This document shows, piece by piece, positions 43,966 to 52,615 of a stretch of DNA of 64,000 bases. Source of the stretch: Chitinophagaceae bacterium (GTDB lineage: Bacteria; Bacteroidota; Bacteroidia; Chitinophagales; Chitinophagaceae); the NCBI GenBank assembly GCA_017307735.1, contig JAFKGR010000007.1:1-64000 (forward strand), given 5' to 3'. Under the pieces are notes generated by a model. That model was given only the letters and a program-made list of their open reading frames with translations, was not told the DNA's origin and did no database searches. Positions within the stretch are counted from its first letter, which is position 1; each line of letters opens with the position of its first letter. The translations under genes and the position numbers were made by a program.

Positions 43966-44688
43966 ATGATTTCAAAAACCCGGGGTATTGTATTAAAAAA
44001 GGTCAAATATGGCGACACCAGTGCAGTGGTAACTATTTATACCCGATACTTTGGTTTGCAATCGTATCTGGTAAATGGAATTTTTGGCACCGGGAAAAAA
44101 TTTAAAGGCCAGATGTATGAACCGGGGAGCATTGTGGAGATTGAGGCTTACCATAGTAATCTGAAAAACCTTCAGCGCATAAAAGAAATCTCATGGGGAA
44201 AAGTTTATACAACCATTTTCTCAGATGTGGTTAAATATGCCGAGGCAATGATCATCATTGAACTCGTATCCAGGGTTTTGAGGCATGAGGAAAAAAATGA
44301 AGAGTTATTTTTATTTATAGCCGATTCATTGACAGGATTAGATGAAAGTAAAGCAGCAGATGCAGCTAATATTCCATTGAAATTTGGATTGAAACTGGCG
44401 AAATACCTTGGTTTTCAAATCATCAATAATTATGAAGAAAAAAATCCTTTTTTTGATGTGAAAGAGGGAATGTTTGTTGCCGCATTTAATACGCAAACTC
44501 CGGAGCCTGATAAAAAGTTAAATAAGACGTTGTCTGATTTGTTGAAAAATATCGCCGGTACTACGTCGGCCCAGATTCAACTCAATGGAGTTGCGCGAAA
44601 AAAATTGTTATTTCTGATCGAGCAATATTATCGCTGGCATATTGAAGGTTTTACCGAATTGAAAGCACTGAGGGTAAATATTTTTTAG
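43966..44688 (+). CDS. recO: DNA repair protein RecO
   Basis: RecO anneals ssDNA coated by SSB and works with RecR to load RecA. The 240 residues begin with an OB-fold (ISKTRGIVLKKVKYGDTSAV, VTIYTRYFGLQSYLVNGI) followed by the helical domain. The family zinc-finger cysteines found in many homologues are absent, as is usual for Bacteroidota. The FTELKALRVNIF end is typical of that phylum. The partner recR lies at 7.0 kb and recBCD next to it, so both recombination routes are present in this window. It is followed by prfA after 111 bp, which has its own promoter. Confidence 0.92.
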   Translation: MISKTRGIVLKKVKYGDTSAVVTIYTRYFGLQSYLVNGIFGTGKKFKGQMYEPGSIVEIEAYHSNLKNLQRIKEISWGKVYTTIFSDVVKYAEAMIIIELVSRVLRHEEKNEELFLFIADSLTGLDESKAADAANIPLKFGLKLAKYLGFQIINNYEEKNPFFDVKEGMFVAAFNTQTPEPDKKLNKTLSDLLKNIAGTTSAQIQLNGVARKKLLFLIEQYYRWHIEGFTELKALRVNIF

Positions 44689-44773
44689 CCATTTCAAATT
44701 TGAAATTCACCATTTTCTTTATTTAATTGGACCTTCAGGCCGAACTTACCTCAGCCGGGTTGATGACAAATCT

Positions 44774-44781
44774 TAATTTTG
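44774..44781 (+). promoter_or_regulatory. -7 box of prfA promoter
   Basis: TAATTTTG, followed by GCAG, is a perfect consensus box 18 bp before the prfA ATG. The same TAATTTTGCAG string precedes recR. Confidence 0.55.
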
Positions 44782-44799
44782 CAGCCAAAAAATTATTGA

Positions 44800-45861
44800 A
44801 TGCTTGATAAACTGGAGGCCATTCAGGCGAGGTTTGATGAACTTGGGGTTGCCCTTACAAACCCTGAAATTGTAAATGACAATAAGAGATACCGTATGCT
44901 TAGTAAGGAATACCGTGATTTGGAAAAAATTGTGGATGCACGGAAACAATTGCTTAAAGTTATTGATGATATTGCTTTCAACAGGGAGGTACTTGAAAGT
45001 GGTGATGATGAGATGCGTGATCTTGCCAAAGATGAATTACCACATCTGAATGAAGAAAAGGAGAAAATTGAATCCCACATTCGGAATTTACTTATTCCAA
45101 AAGACCCGCAGGACGAAAAGAACTGTATTGTGGAAATCCGTGCCGGAACAGGGGGTGATGAAGCATCTCTTTTTGCGGGTGATCTGTTGCGTATGTACGT
45201 TCGCTATTGCGAAAATAAAGGATGGCATACTGCCGTACTCAGCGAGAGCGATGGTACCGTGGGTGGGTATAAAGAAGTTCAGTTGGAAGTCAAGGGTGAT
45301 GATGTGTATGGAACGTTGAAGTTTGAAAGCGGGGTTCACCGTGTACAACGCGTACCTGCAACTGAAGCAAGCGGACGGGTACATACCAGTGCAGCCACAG
45401 TTGCCGTTATGCCTGAGGCGCAGGAAGTGGATGTGGAAATAAAAGACAGCGATGTTAAAATGGAAACGGCACGGAGTGGCGGAGCAGGCGGTCAAAATGT
45501 GAACAAGGTTGAAACCAAAGTTATGCTGACCTACATCCCAACCGGGTTGGTTGTCATGTGCCAGACAGAACGCAGCCAGTTTGCCAACCGGGAAAAAGCC
45601 ATGCAAATGCTGCGCACCAAACTCTATGAAGAAAAGGTGAGGAAACAGGAAGAGGAAATTTCGCGCCGGAGAAAAAGTCTCGTAAGTACCGGCGACAGAT
45701 CAGCCAAAATACGCACCTACAACTATCCTCAGGGCAGGGTAACTGATCACCGCATAGGCATGACTGTTTATAATCTGGAGGAAGTGATGAACGGCCATTT
45801 ACAGGAATTTATCGACGCACTTCAGTTTGCAGAGAATGCGGAAAAACTTACTCATCAATAA
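44800..45861 (+). CDS. prfA: Peptide chain release factor 1
   Basis: RF1 ends translation at UAA and UAG. The 353 residues show the conserved coiled N-terminal domain and the catalytic GGQ motif in [16 protein letters not shown], with [20 protein letters not shown] and [20 protein letters not shown] preceding it. The anticodon-like tripeptide region lies in [16 protein letters not shown], consistent with RF1 and not RF2. No programmed frameshift is present. It is transcribed from its own promoter. The unusual three-copy hairpin region begins within 220 bp of its end. Confidence 0.96.
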   Translation: MLDKLEAIQARFDELGVALTNPEIVNDNKRYRMLSKEYRDLEKIVDARKQLLKVIDDIAFNREVLESGDDEMRDLAKDELPHLNEEKEKIESHIRNLLIPKDPQDEKNCIVEIRAGTGGDEASLFAGDLLRMYVRYCENKGWHTAVLSESDGTVGGYKEVQLEVKGDDVYGTLKFESGVHRVQRVPATEASGRVHTSAATVAVMPEAQEVDVEIKDSDVKMETARSGGAGGQNVNKVETKVMLTYIPTGLVVMCQTERSQFANREKAMQMLRTKLYEEKVRKQEEEISRRRKSLVSTGDRSAKIRTYNYPQGRVTDHRIGMTVYNLEEVMNGHLQEFIDALQFAENAEKLTHQ

Positions 45862-46077
45862 TTTATTTTTCAGCTTCATTTTCTATAAACCTGTATAAAC
45901 TACGTGGTTATCAAAGTGTTTTGATCATTAATTGACAATTTCTACGATAGAATTTTAAAGAAAGGATAATATTTTCTGAATATTTTTTTAAAATTCTCAT
46001 AAACTGTTTTATTCTATGAATTTTGATATTACCTTTGATGAAGAATTTTATTAAAAGACATTGAAATAAAACAGTAC

Positions 46078-46136
46078 AATTTTCTCATAAGCAGTTAGTT
46101 TTGGTAAACGGCCCTTGTTTCTACTTGGGCCTTTTT
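46078..46136 (+). ncRNA. Conserved hairpin motif, copy 1
   Basis: The block AATTTTCTCATAAGCAGTTA, continuing GTTTTGGTAAAC, then GGCCC, the loop CTTGTTTCTAC and GGGCC with a T run, is shared with copies 2 and 3. The hairpin followed by T residues looks like an intrinsic terminator, and TAGTTTTG inside the block fits the -7 consensus. It could be the 3' end of a small RNA or a compact promoter-terminator unit. The two bases before GGGCC are TT here. Confidence 0.5.
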
Positions 46137-46274
46137 CTTTTAAATACTTTAAAGATTGTATTGGCTAATGAAACAAACCTGATTTATAATCCTTTTACTT
46201 ATCCTCGCCGGGCCGCTTCGGTCGTATCGTTATTTTTGAGGTGCTATATTCTGATTGGGAATTGCCCAAGTTTT

Positions 46275-46430
46275 TTAACCCGAATTTTGCAGTTGCCTGC
46301 AAAACGGCTAAGAAAGCCTAATGCTCAATTAAATCATTTTCGCAAAGGCTTTCTAAGCCGGGGTTACCGGGATGCTTCCCTCAGCCCCTTATGCACTTTG
46401 CAGTAGCCTTTAAGGCTACTGCAAAATCCC
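46275..46430 (-). repeat. Dispersed multi-hairpin element, copy B (intact)
   Basis: A 156-bp element made of four successive inverted repeats: TTTTGCAG/CTGCAAAA (46285-46304); CGGCTAAGAAAGCCT/AGGCTTTCTAAGCCG (about 46305-46360); nested GGGG-GGGA/TCCC-CCCC (about 46360-46388); and a perfect 12-bp TTTGCAGTAGCC/GGCTACTGCAAA (46397-46425). It is homologous in reverse orientation to 16156-16313. It separates hairpin-motif copies 1 and 2, so it may have inserted there. A MITE- or REP-like mobile element, or a structured RNA, are both possible. Confidence 0.8.
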
Positions 46431-46568
46431 GGTTTAAAATAAATTGAATTTGGTTTTTTTTGAACCTGTTGAATGTGTGGCTTCTTTTTGTAAACTTTCA
46501 CATTTGAAGAGCAGTTATTTTATTTTCTGGTATCGGTTTTGATTTTTACTATCCAAAGTTTGAAATAG

Positions 46569-46631
46569 AATTTTCTCATAAGCAGTTAGTTTTGGTAAAC
46601 GGCCCTTGTTTCTACACGGGCCATTTTTTTT
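46569..46631 (+). ncRNA. Conserved hairpin motif, copy 2
   Basis: Identical to copy 1 across the ~45-bp core and followed by GGGCCA and eight T residues; AC precedes GGGCC. Upstream similarity with copy 3 continues for about 70-95 bp (ACATTTGAA at 46500; CAAAGTTTGAAATA just before the core), so copies 2 and 3 derive from a duplication of about 160 bp. Confidence 0.5.
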
Positions 46632-46801
46632 GCCTTTCATTATTACTTATCCCTTGAATTGAATTTATGTTGCGGGGAATTTCGGTGGAACTGAGAGATC
46701 ATTTCGATGTGAAACTTTTTTCTCTAAATTTTTACATTTGAAAATCAATATGATTTTTTCTGGCATTGGTTTTGCCATATACAGATCAAAGTTTGAAATA
46801 C

Positions 46802-46862
46802 AATTTTCTCATAAGCAGTTAGTTTTGGTAAACGGCCCTTGTTTCTACTCGGGCCATTTTTT
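46802..46862 (+). ncRNA. Conserved hairpin motif, copy 3
   Basis: Same core; TC precedes GGGCC, then A and six T residues. It lies 130 bp before the start of the GH18-deacetylase-glycosyltransferase gene. If the hairpin terminates transcription, it shields that gene from upstream transcription; if it is the end of a small RNA, three tandem paralogous RNAs are made here. Confidence 0.5.
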
Positions 46863-46991
46863 ATGAAACAGCTCTAACCAAATCTTAAAAGAAAATTGGC
46901 TGCATGATAAATTTTAGATCATTTAAACGCCATCCTGATTAATTTTATAGAAGCAAATTGAGAGACCGGAAAATAATTCCAGTTTAATTTT

Positions 46992-49900
46992 ATGGAACAG
47001 AAAAAGCAGATTTTTCAGGCAGCGGGGCCGGGGCGTTGGAAAAGAATAATTTGGACAGGAAGATTTCTTCTTTTCTCATTTCTTGCTTTGCTAATCGTAC
47101 TATTGATTACACTCTATATCGGATCCCTTCCGGGTTTACCTAATTTATCATCCAAATCCAAGGCCTTTGCAAATGCCATAAGGACATCGAATCCGCTCGT
47201 TCTTAAAAACCGCCAGAATGTAAAGTACAACGGGTTTAAGAATTTTTTAATGAAGAGGTTAAAAGAGGATTCTCTTAAAAAAAGCATTACACACCGGCAG
47301 CTCAAGAATCAGAATTTAATAAGAGCCGCATTCTATGTGCCCTGGGATCCCGCCTCTTTACACGATTTGATATTGCACGGGGAAAAACTGACCATGATTT
47401 TTCCTGAATGGTTTTTTGTCAAAAATAGTTCCGGAGATATAGATTCAAGGATTGATTCTACGGCAATGGCCTTTATGCGAAAATATGGCCTGAAAATATT
47501 GCCCATGCTTTCCAACTTTAATACACCGAAAAAGGAGTTTGACGGGAAAATCGTTCACAAAATTTTCTCTAATAAGAAAAATGAAGATGCTCTTATCGCA
47601 AAGGTGGTACAGCTATTAAAGAAAAATCATTTTGATGGTATAAATGTGGATTTTGAAGAATTGAATGAGAAGTCGGATGAAAGTTTCGTGGCATTTGAAA
47701 ATAAATTAAGAATTGCTTTGTCAAAGGCCGGGCTTTTGCTGACAACGGATGTGCCTGTCGACAATGAAGATTATAATTATGAAAGACTGGGAGAGTTGAA
47801 TGATTTTGTCGTGGTGATGGCCTATGATGAATTCAACAACTCAACGCATGCCGGACCCATCAGTTCTCAAAAATGGATTGAACAAACCATGTCGGAAATA
47901 TCTGATAAAATCTCTCCCGAAAAAATTATTCTCGGAGTGGCGGGTTACGGCGGCGACTGGGCAAATGGAAAATATGTGGGTTCTATAAGTTATGATGATG
48001 CGTTGAACACTGCCAACGAAGTGGGTGGTGATGTGACTTTTGATGATGATTCTTATAATCTACACTATGATTACACCGAGACCAATGATGATGGTGATGA
48101 AGTAAAACATCAGTTGTGGTTTACGGATGCTGCAACCACATTTAATGTGTTGAGATTTTCGGATGAGTTCCCATTTGCAGGATCTTCTTTATGGAGGCTG
48201 GGTACAGAAGACAATAGGATCTGGCAATTCTACAACCGGGATTTGTCCGACTCCTCACTTACCAAACAGCCTTTTGATTTCACTACATTGTTTACATTGC
48301 CAAGAGGTACCGAAGTAAAATTCCTTGGTGAAGGTGAAGTGTTGGATATCATCAAAGATCCTCAGCCCGGATTGGTAAGTATCGAACTGGACAGCACTGG
48401 ATTACTGATTGCCGAAGAGAATTATGTGCAGATGCCGAGCGGTTATGTCATCAGAAAATTTGCAGAAGATACTACCCGGGGCCCGGGGCACAAACTAATT
48501 CTCACTTTTGATGATGGACCCAGTGAGGAATGGACTCCAAAAATTCTTTCCGTTCTTGAGAGAGAACATGTGCCTGCGGCTTTTTTCGTAGTCGGCCTCC
48601 AGGCGGAACAAAATATTCCGATTTTGAAAAGAGAGTATGATGATGGATTTGAAATCGGGAACCACACCTTTACCCATCACAATATTGCTGAAATGTCGAG
48701 GCACAGAGCAGCGCTGGAAATGCAGTTAACACGTCTGCTGATTGAAAGTGTGACCGGCCACTCGACTATTTTATTCAGGGCGCCTTACAATGCAGATTCA
48801 CAACCGGAAACCTTTGAAGAATTGGATCCGATTGAGCAAAGCCGTCAGCAAAATTATCTGACTATTAATGAAGGAATAGATCCGAATGACTGGGCGCCCG
48901 GGGTTTCTGCAGATTCCATTGTTGCAAGGGTAATCAGGTCTGTGGAAGTGGATAATGCAAGTATTATTTTATTGCACGATGCAGGAGGAGAGACAAGGGA
49001 AGCCACTGTGGAAGCACTTCCGAGAATTATTGATTATTTCAAAAAGAAAGGATATGTTTTTACAAGTGTGGCAGGGCTGATGGGCAAAACGAGAAATGAT
49101 TTGATGCCATCTGTTACGAATAGCCGTGACCGTTGGACTAACAGATTTAATTTTCTGCTCGCCGAAAGCACCTTCTGGACTGGCAAGACCTTGTTCATGC
49201 TTTTCTTCATCGCCATTGTTCTTTCTATTTTGAGAATCGGGATCATGATTCTCCTGGCATCTATTCAGAAAAGACGGGATAAAAACAGAATCACTGCCAA
49301 CCCCGGTTCGCCTTTTGGAGAAGGGGTTTCGATTCTCATTCCGGGATTCAATGAAGAGGTAAATTGTATCCGCACCGTGCAAAGTATGTTGCAACAGGAT
49401 TATCCATTGTTTGAAGTGGTATTTGTGGACGATGGCAGCAGTGATCACACTTTCGAGCGGATCAGCAATACATTTAAAGATGATAACCGGGTAAAAATTT
49501 TCTCAAAAGAAAATGGGGGAAAGGCTTCGGCTTTGAACTTTGGCCTCAGCAGGGCTTCATATAATTTTATTGTTTGTGTGGATGCAGATACCCAGCTAAA
49601 ATCTGATGCGCTTAGTCAGTTGATGAGAAAGTTTGAAAAAGATAAAGTGGGCGCTGTAGCAGGGAATGTGAAAGTGGGAAATGAGGTTAACATGTTGACA
49701 AGGTGGCAAAGTATCGAATACATCACTTCGCAAAATTTTGATCGCAGGGCTTTCGATTTGCTGAATTGCATCACTGTGATCCCGGGTGCAATCGGGGCAT
49801 TTAAAAAAGAAGCAATTATTAAGGCCGGCGGATTTACAACTGATACTTTGGCCGAAGATTGTGATCTGACAATGCGGCTTTTGATCAATGGCTATGTGGT

Positions 49901-50423
49901 GAGAAACTGCGCCGAAGCAATTAGTTATACAGAAGCTCCTGAAACTGTCCGTCAGTTTTTCAAACAACGGTTCAGATGGAGTTTTGGTGTGATGCAGTGT
50001 TTTTGGAAACACAGAAAAACATTGTTCAATCCGAAATATGGAAATTTCGGATTGATAGCCATGCCCAACATCCTCATATTCCAGATTATTTTAACCGTTC
50101 TTGCTCCTCTGGCAGATCTCATCCTCCTGGTAAGTATTATTTTATCAGCTACACAGATTATTGTTTTAAGCGTACCGCACATTCTGATTTATTATCTCAT
50201 TTTCACGGCTATCGATATCCTGGGTGCAGCGCTTGCTTTTGCATTTGAAAAAGAAAATCCGAAAAAACTTTTGTGGATTTTCCCGCAACGGCTTGTCTAT
50301 CGTCAGATGATGTATTTTATTTTACTGAAATCGATTAAAAGAGCTTTTAAAGGCGAACTTCAGCATTGGGGTTCTATGGTAAGAACGGGCAACGTGGATT
50401 CGGGGAGCGTTAGCCGGGCTTAA
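46992..50423 (+). CDS. GH18 - polysaccharide deacetylase - GT2 fusion membrane protein
   Basis: A 1,143-residue, three-enzyme polypeptide. A transmembrane helix at about residues 24-46 is followed by a GH18-type domain (~105-400) with the catalytic motif FDGINVDFEELN at about 213-224. A NodB/CE4 deacetylase follows (~500-690) with LTFDDGPSEEW and EIGNHTFTHHN. After another helix (~730-755) comes a GT2 synthase domain (~775-1010) with ILIPGFNEE, FVDDGSSDHTF, VDADTQ, EDCDLTMRLL and the QRFRW motif of processive synthases. C-terminal membrane helices complete it. The combination mirrors poly-beta-1,6-GlcNAc machinery (PgaC synthase with PgaB deacetylase and hydrolase domains), so one protein may make, deacetylate and trim an exopolysaccharide. 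Similar fusions are known in Bacteroidota; the product here is unproven. Confidence 0.87.
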   Translation: MEQKKQIFQAAGPGRWKRIIWTGRFLLFSFLALLIVLLITLYIGSLPGLPNLSSKSKAFANAIRTSNPLVLKNRQNVKYNGFKNFLMKRLKEDSLKKSITHRQLKNQNLIRAAFYVPWDPASLHDLILHGEKLTMIFPEWFFVKNSSGDIDSRIDSTAMAFMRKYGLKILPMLSNFNTPKKEFDGKIVHKIFSNKKNEDALIAKVVQLLKKNHFDGINVDFEELNEKSDESFVAFENKLRIALSKAGLLLTTDVPVDNEDYNYERLGELNDFVVVMAYDEFNNSTHAGPISSQKWIEQTMSEISDKISPEKIILGVAGYGGDWANGKYVGSISYDDALNTANEVGGDVTFDDDSYNLHYDYTETNDDGDEVKHQLWFTDAATTFNVLRFSDEFPFAGSSLWRLGTEDNRIWQFYNRDLSDSSLTKQPFDFTTLFTLPRGTEVKFLGEGEVLDIIKDPQPGLVSIELDSTGLLIAEENYVQMPSGYVIRKFAEDTTRGPGHKLILTFDDGPSEEWTPKILSVLEREHVPAAFFVVGLQAEQNIPILKREYDDGFEIGNHTFTHHNIAEMSRHRAALEMQLTRLLIESVTGHSTILFRAPYNADSQPETFEELDPIEQSRQQNYLTINEGIDPNDWAPGVSADSIVARVIRSVEVDNASIILLHDAGGETREATVEALPRIIDYFKKKGYVFTSVAGLMGKTRNDLMPSVTNSRDRWTNRFNFLLAESTFWTGKTLFMLFFIAIVLSILRIGIMILLASIQKRRDKNRITANPGSPFGEGVSILIPGFNEEVNCIRTVQSMLQQDYPLFEVVFVDDGSSDHTFERISNTFKDDNRVKIFSKENGGKASALNFGLSRASYNFIVCVDADTQLKSDALSQLMRKFEKDKVGAVAGNVKVGNEVNMLTRWQSIEYITSQNFDRRAFDLLNCITVIPGAIGAFKKEAIIKAGGFTTDTLAEDCDLTMRLLINGYVVRNCAEAISYTEAPETVRQFFKQRFRWSFGVMQCFWKHRKTLFNPKYGNFGLIAMPNILIFQIILTVLAPLADLILLVSIILSATQIIVLSVPHILIYYLIFTAIDILGAALAFAFEKENPKKLLWIFPQRLVYRQMMYFILLKSIKRAFKGELQHWGSMVRTGNVDSGSVSRA

Positions 50424-50478
50424 TGATCCCATGAAATTTGTTTTGTAATTTGCAGATATATAACATTAATGGATAGAC

Positions 50479-51018
50479 GTGAATAAACCACTGTATAATT
50501 TTTTTGAAAACGACCACCGGCGTATTGAAACTTTCCTTGAAAAAGCAACCGAAGATCCTGTGAATATGCAAGCAGGCCTCTATCATCAGTTTCGCACAGG
50601 ATTGCTGAGGCATATAAAAATGGAAGAAAAAATTCTTTTTCCCGCTGCACAAAAGGCAAACGGAGGAGTTCCCTTACCTCTTCAGTCCAGGTTGCGTCTC
50701 GAACACGGTGCATTGACAGCATTGATGGTGGTACCTCCCACACCTGAAGTGATTACAGTGATCTGGCATGTGATGAAGAAACACGACGAGGTGGAAGAAG
50801 AACCGGGTGGGATGTATGATGTATGTGAAAAGCTTGCCAGCAACGAAACAGAAGCGCTTCTTGAACAATTAAACAATGCACCCGATGTGCCGGTTCACCC
50901 GCACAATGAAGCGGCTTACGCTTTGGAATCTGCCAAAAGATCCCTGCAGAGAGCTGGCTATGATTACAATGAGATTGTAGCTTCACACCCTAAAGAATTG
51001 TTGGGAAAAAAACTGTGA
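50479..51018 (+). CDS. Hemerythrin-domain protein
   Basis: A 179-residue protein with an HHE cation-binding domain. Likely di-iron ligands are in FENDHRRIETF, RHIKMEEKILFP, LRLEHGALTAL and MKKHDEVEEEP, which follow the H...HxxxE...H...HxxxxE order. It uses a GTG start at 50479, because the conserved first histidine motif follows directly. The C-terminal 50 residues form a helical tail. Such proteins sense or store O2, NO or iron. Together with the triple-DUF2249 gene 840 bp further on, it makes a second small nitrogen-oxide/iron group in this window. Confidence 0.82.
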   Translation: MNKPLYNFFENDHRRIETFLEKATEDPVNMQAGLYHQFRTGLLRHIKMEEKILFPAAQKANGGVPLPLQSRLRLEHGALTALMVVPPTPEVITVIWHVMKKHDEVEEEPGGMYDVCEKLASNETEALLEQLNNAPDVPVHPHNEAAYALESAKRSLQRAGYDYNEIVASHPKELLGKKL

Positions 51019-51037
51019 CAACCTCAATTACCTTTAC

Positions 51038-51072
51038 CAAAAAAATAGCCACAGGAAAATACCCGCGGCTAT
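51038..51072 (-). terminator. YceI gene terminator
   Basis: On the minus strand ATAGCCGCGGG pairs with TCCTGTGGCTAT (one mismatch) and is followed by seven T residues; it lies 35 bp past the YceI stop. It may also serve the hemerythrin gene from the other side. Confidence 0.75.
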
Positions 51073-51106
51073 GCAATTCAATTGACGGAGGTCATTACTC
51101 CCGATT

Positions 51107-51637
51107 TTATTGATGAATAAGTTCAACGTTTGCTGTAATCTTAACCTCATTGGCTACAACAAATCCGCCTGCTTCAAGTGTCGGATTATATTTTAATCCA
51201 AAATCAAGACGTTTGATCTTTCCGGTAATTTCAAAACCTGCTCTCTGATTTCCATAAGGATCTTTTAAAACCCCAAAATGTTCTACGTGAAAAGTAACAG
51301 GTTTGGTGACATCGCGGATTGTGAGGTTTCCTTCCATTTCGTATTCGCTTTCGCTTTCTTTTGTGACTTTGGTGCTTACAAAAGAAAGTTTCGGATGATT
51401 TTCGGCATCAAAGAAATCTGCACTTTTGAGGTGATTATCTCTTTGTTCTACGCGTGTAGAAACGGAGGCGATATCAGCAGTGAACGAAGCTTTTGCTGTT
51501 GAAAAATCATTGTCTTCTGTTTCCACATGAATGTCAAATTTTTTAAATCTTCCCGATACATTTGAAACCATCATGTGTTTCACTTTGAATTGAATTTCTG
51601 AGTGTGCAGGATCAAACTGCCAGTCTATTTTTGCCAT
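51107..51637 (-). CDS. YceI-family protein
   Basis: A 176-residue lipocalin-like beta-barrel protein. The opening IDWQFDPAHSEIQFKVKHMM and the later GNLTIRDVTKPVTFHVEHFG and IKRLDFGLKYNPTLEAGG are diagnostic of YceI. Members bind polyisoprenoids or other hydrophobic ligands, often in the periplasm, but here no signal peptide is visible, so it is probably cytoplasmic. A perfect -7 box (51677-51684, minus strand) lies about 40 bp upstream and a strong terminator downstream, so it is monocistronic. Confidence 0.92.
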   Translation of the reverse strand: MAKIDWQFDPAHSEIQFKVKHMMVSNVSGRFKKFDIHVETEDNDFSTAKASFTADIASVSTRVEQRDNHLKSADFFDAENHPKLSFVSTKVTKESESEYEMEGNLTIRDVTKPVTFHVEHFGVLKDPYGNQRAGFEITGKIKRLDFGLKYNPTLEAGGFVVANEVKITANVELIHQ

Positions 51638-51676
51638 AATTCTAAATTTTTCTGTTTCTGTAATTTAATTGAGATG

Positions 51677-51684
51677 CAAAACTA
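51677..51684 (-). promoter_or_regulatory. -7 box of yceI promoter
   Basis: It reads TAGTTTTG on the minus strand, a perfect TAnnTTTG box about 40 bp upstream of the YceI start. Confidence 0.5.
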
Positions 51685-51859
51685 ACCTGCATAAATCAAT
51701 CCAAAATTGATCTACATCAATAAATTACCATGAATCGGGAAGAGTTATCCGGAATTGAGAATCCGGTGTTTATCCTGAAACACAAAAACTCATTTACCTG
51801 CCAATTGGTAAATAAGCACTATTTTAATTTAAAAATAGTTTGGCTGTTTCCAGGTAGAA

Positions 51860-52615
51860 TTATTCTTTCACTTTTACTACTCTCACTTTCCATTCGTCAG
51901 GTCCTTTTTGGAGATATTCCCAACGGAAAGGTTCCTTGCTTTCTGCTTCCATCTGGTAATACAATGGTTTTGGATCGTGATCATTGGTAAATTCAAATGC
52001 CTCTCCGGGCTTTATTTCAGCGAATGCTTTATAAAACATTTCATGCCGTTGTGACGGCGGATACGGACGCACATCGAATTCATTTACCACAGAAAATCCG
52101 GTATCACCCAGTCCGGTCATTACTATCTTTTGAATATGAATTATGTATTCATCAGGAACTTCCTTTTTATAAGTCCAGGAAAACTTACCGTCAAATTTCT
52201 TTTTAAAAATATCGTGGATTTCCTGCGGATCTTCTTTGGCAATAAGTTCCATGGTGGTGCCTTCTTCCATCATTCCATAGCGGTGAAAAACAACCTGGCG
52301 CCAGTCCTTTTTATCTGTTTTGCGAAGATCAATCAGCGTTGCTACTCCTTTCATTTCGCGGGCTTCTGAGGCTTCCGTACGGGTTACTTTCACTTTCCAT
52401 TCCCTGCCTCCGCGGTTAAGATATTCCCATCCCACTACATCACCATAAATCGACTTGAATTCATAATACAATGGAATCGGATCATGGTCATTAATGAAAA
52501 TAAAATTTTTTCCGGCTGGCAGTTCTCCAAAAAGTGCAACTAATTTCTTATGCCGTTCAATGGGAATAATGGTTCTCACATCTAATTCAACTTCTGGTTT
52601 GATTTCTTCGCTCAT
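51860..52615 (-). CDS. Second triple-DUF2249 protein
   Basis: A 251-residue protein consisting of three DUF2249 domains (about residues 9-80, 92-165 and 178-251) and nothing else. Domains 1 and 3 carry the NDHDPxPLYY motif and the WEYL(N/Q)xG motif also found in the RIC-fusion protein at 23.1 kb; domain 2 is divergent (AKEDPQEIHDIFKKKF) and lacks the histidine. The end of domain 3 (GPDEWKVRVVKVKE) is nearly the end of the protein. A near-consensus -7 element, TACATTTA, lies in the minus-strand leader. Function unknown; the co-occurrence of DUF2249 with hemerythrin and NO genes is the best clue. Confidence 0.88.
   Translation of the reverse strand: MSEEIKPEVELDVRTIIPIERHKKLVALFGELPAGKNFIFINDHDPIPLYYEFKSIYGDVVGWEYLNRGGREWKVKVTRTEASEAREMKGVATLIDLRKTDKKDWRQVVFHRYGMMEEGTTMELIAKEDPQEIHDIFKKKFDGKFSWTYKKEVPDEYIIHIQKIVMTGLGDTGFSVVNEFDVRPYPPSQRHEMFYKAFAEIKPGEAFEFTNDHDPKPLYYQMEAESKEPFRWEYLQKGPDEWKVRVVKVKE

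Larger units (their letters stand above)
45862..46991. other. 1.1-kb non-coding interval with triple hairpin motif and repeat
   Basis: No credible coding sequence; a 101-codon ORF at 46101-46406 is an accident of repeat sequence. The interval holds three near-identical copies of a ~60-bp motif ending in a GGCCC/GGGCC hairpin plus T run (46078, 46569, 46802) and, between the first two, the intact copy of the 156-bp dispersed multi-hairpin element. A weak echo of the motif (ATTCTCATAAACTGTTTT) occurs near 45993. Confidence 0.75.

Noticed and set aside
46101..46406. 101-codon plus-strand ORF in the prfA-GH18 interval
   Set aside because: It is made largely of copy 1 of the hairpin motif and the 156-bp repeat, has no recognisable domain and is not coding-like.
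46078..46862. CRISPR-like array reading of the three hairpin motifs
   Set aside because: Spacing is irregular (about 490 and 230 bp), there are only three copies, each ends in a terminator-like hairpin, and no cas genes are present.
51730..51990. 86-codon plus-strand ORF opposite the triple-DUF2249 gene
   Set aside because: Half of it is antisense to the well-supported DUF2249 reading frame, and it has no family resemblance.
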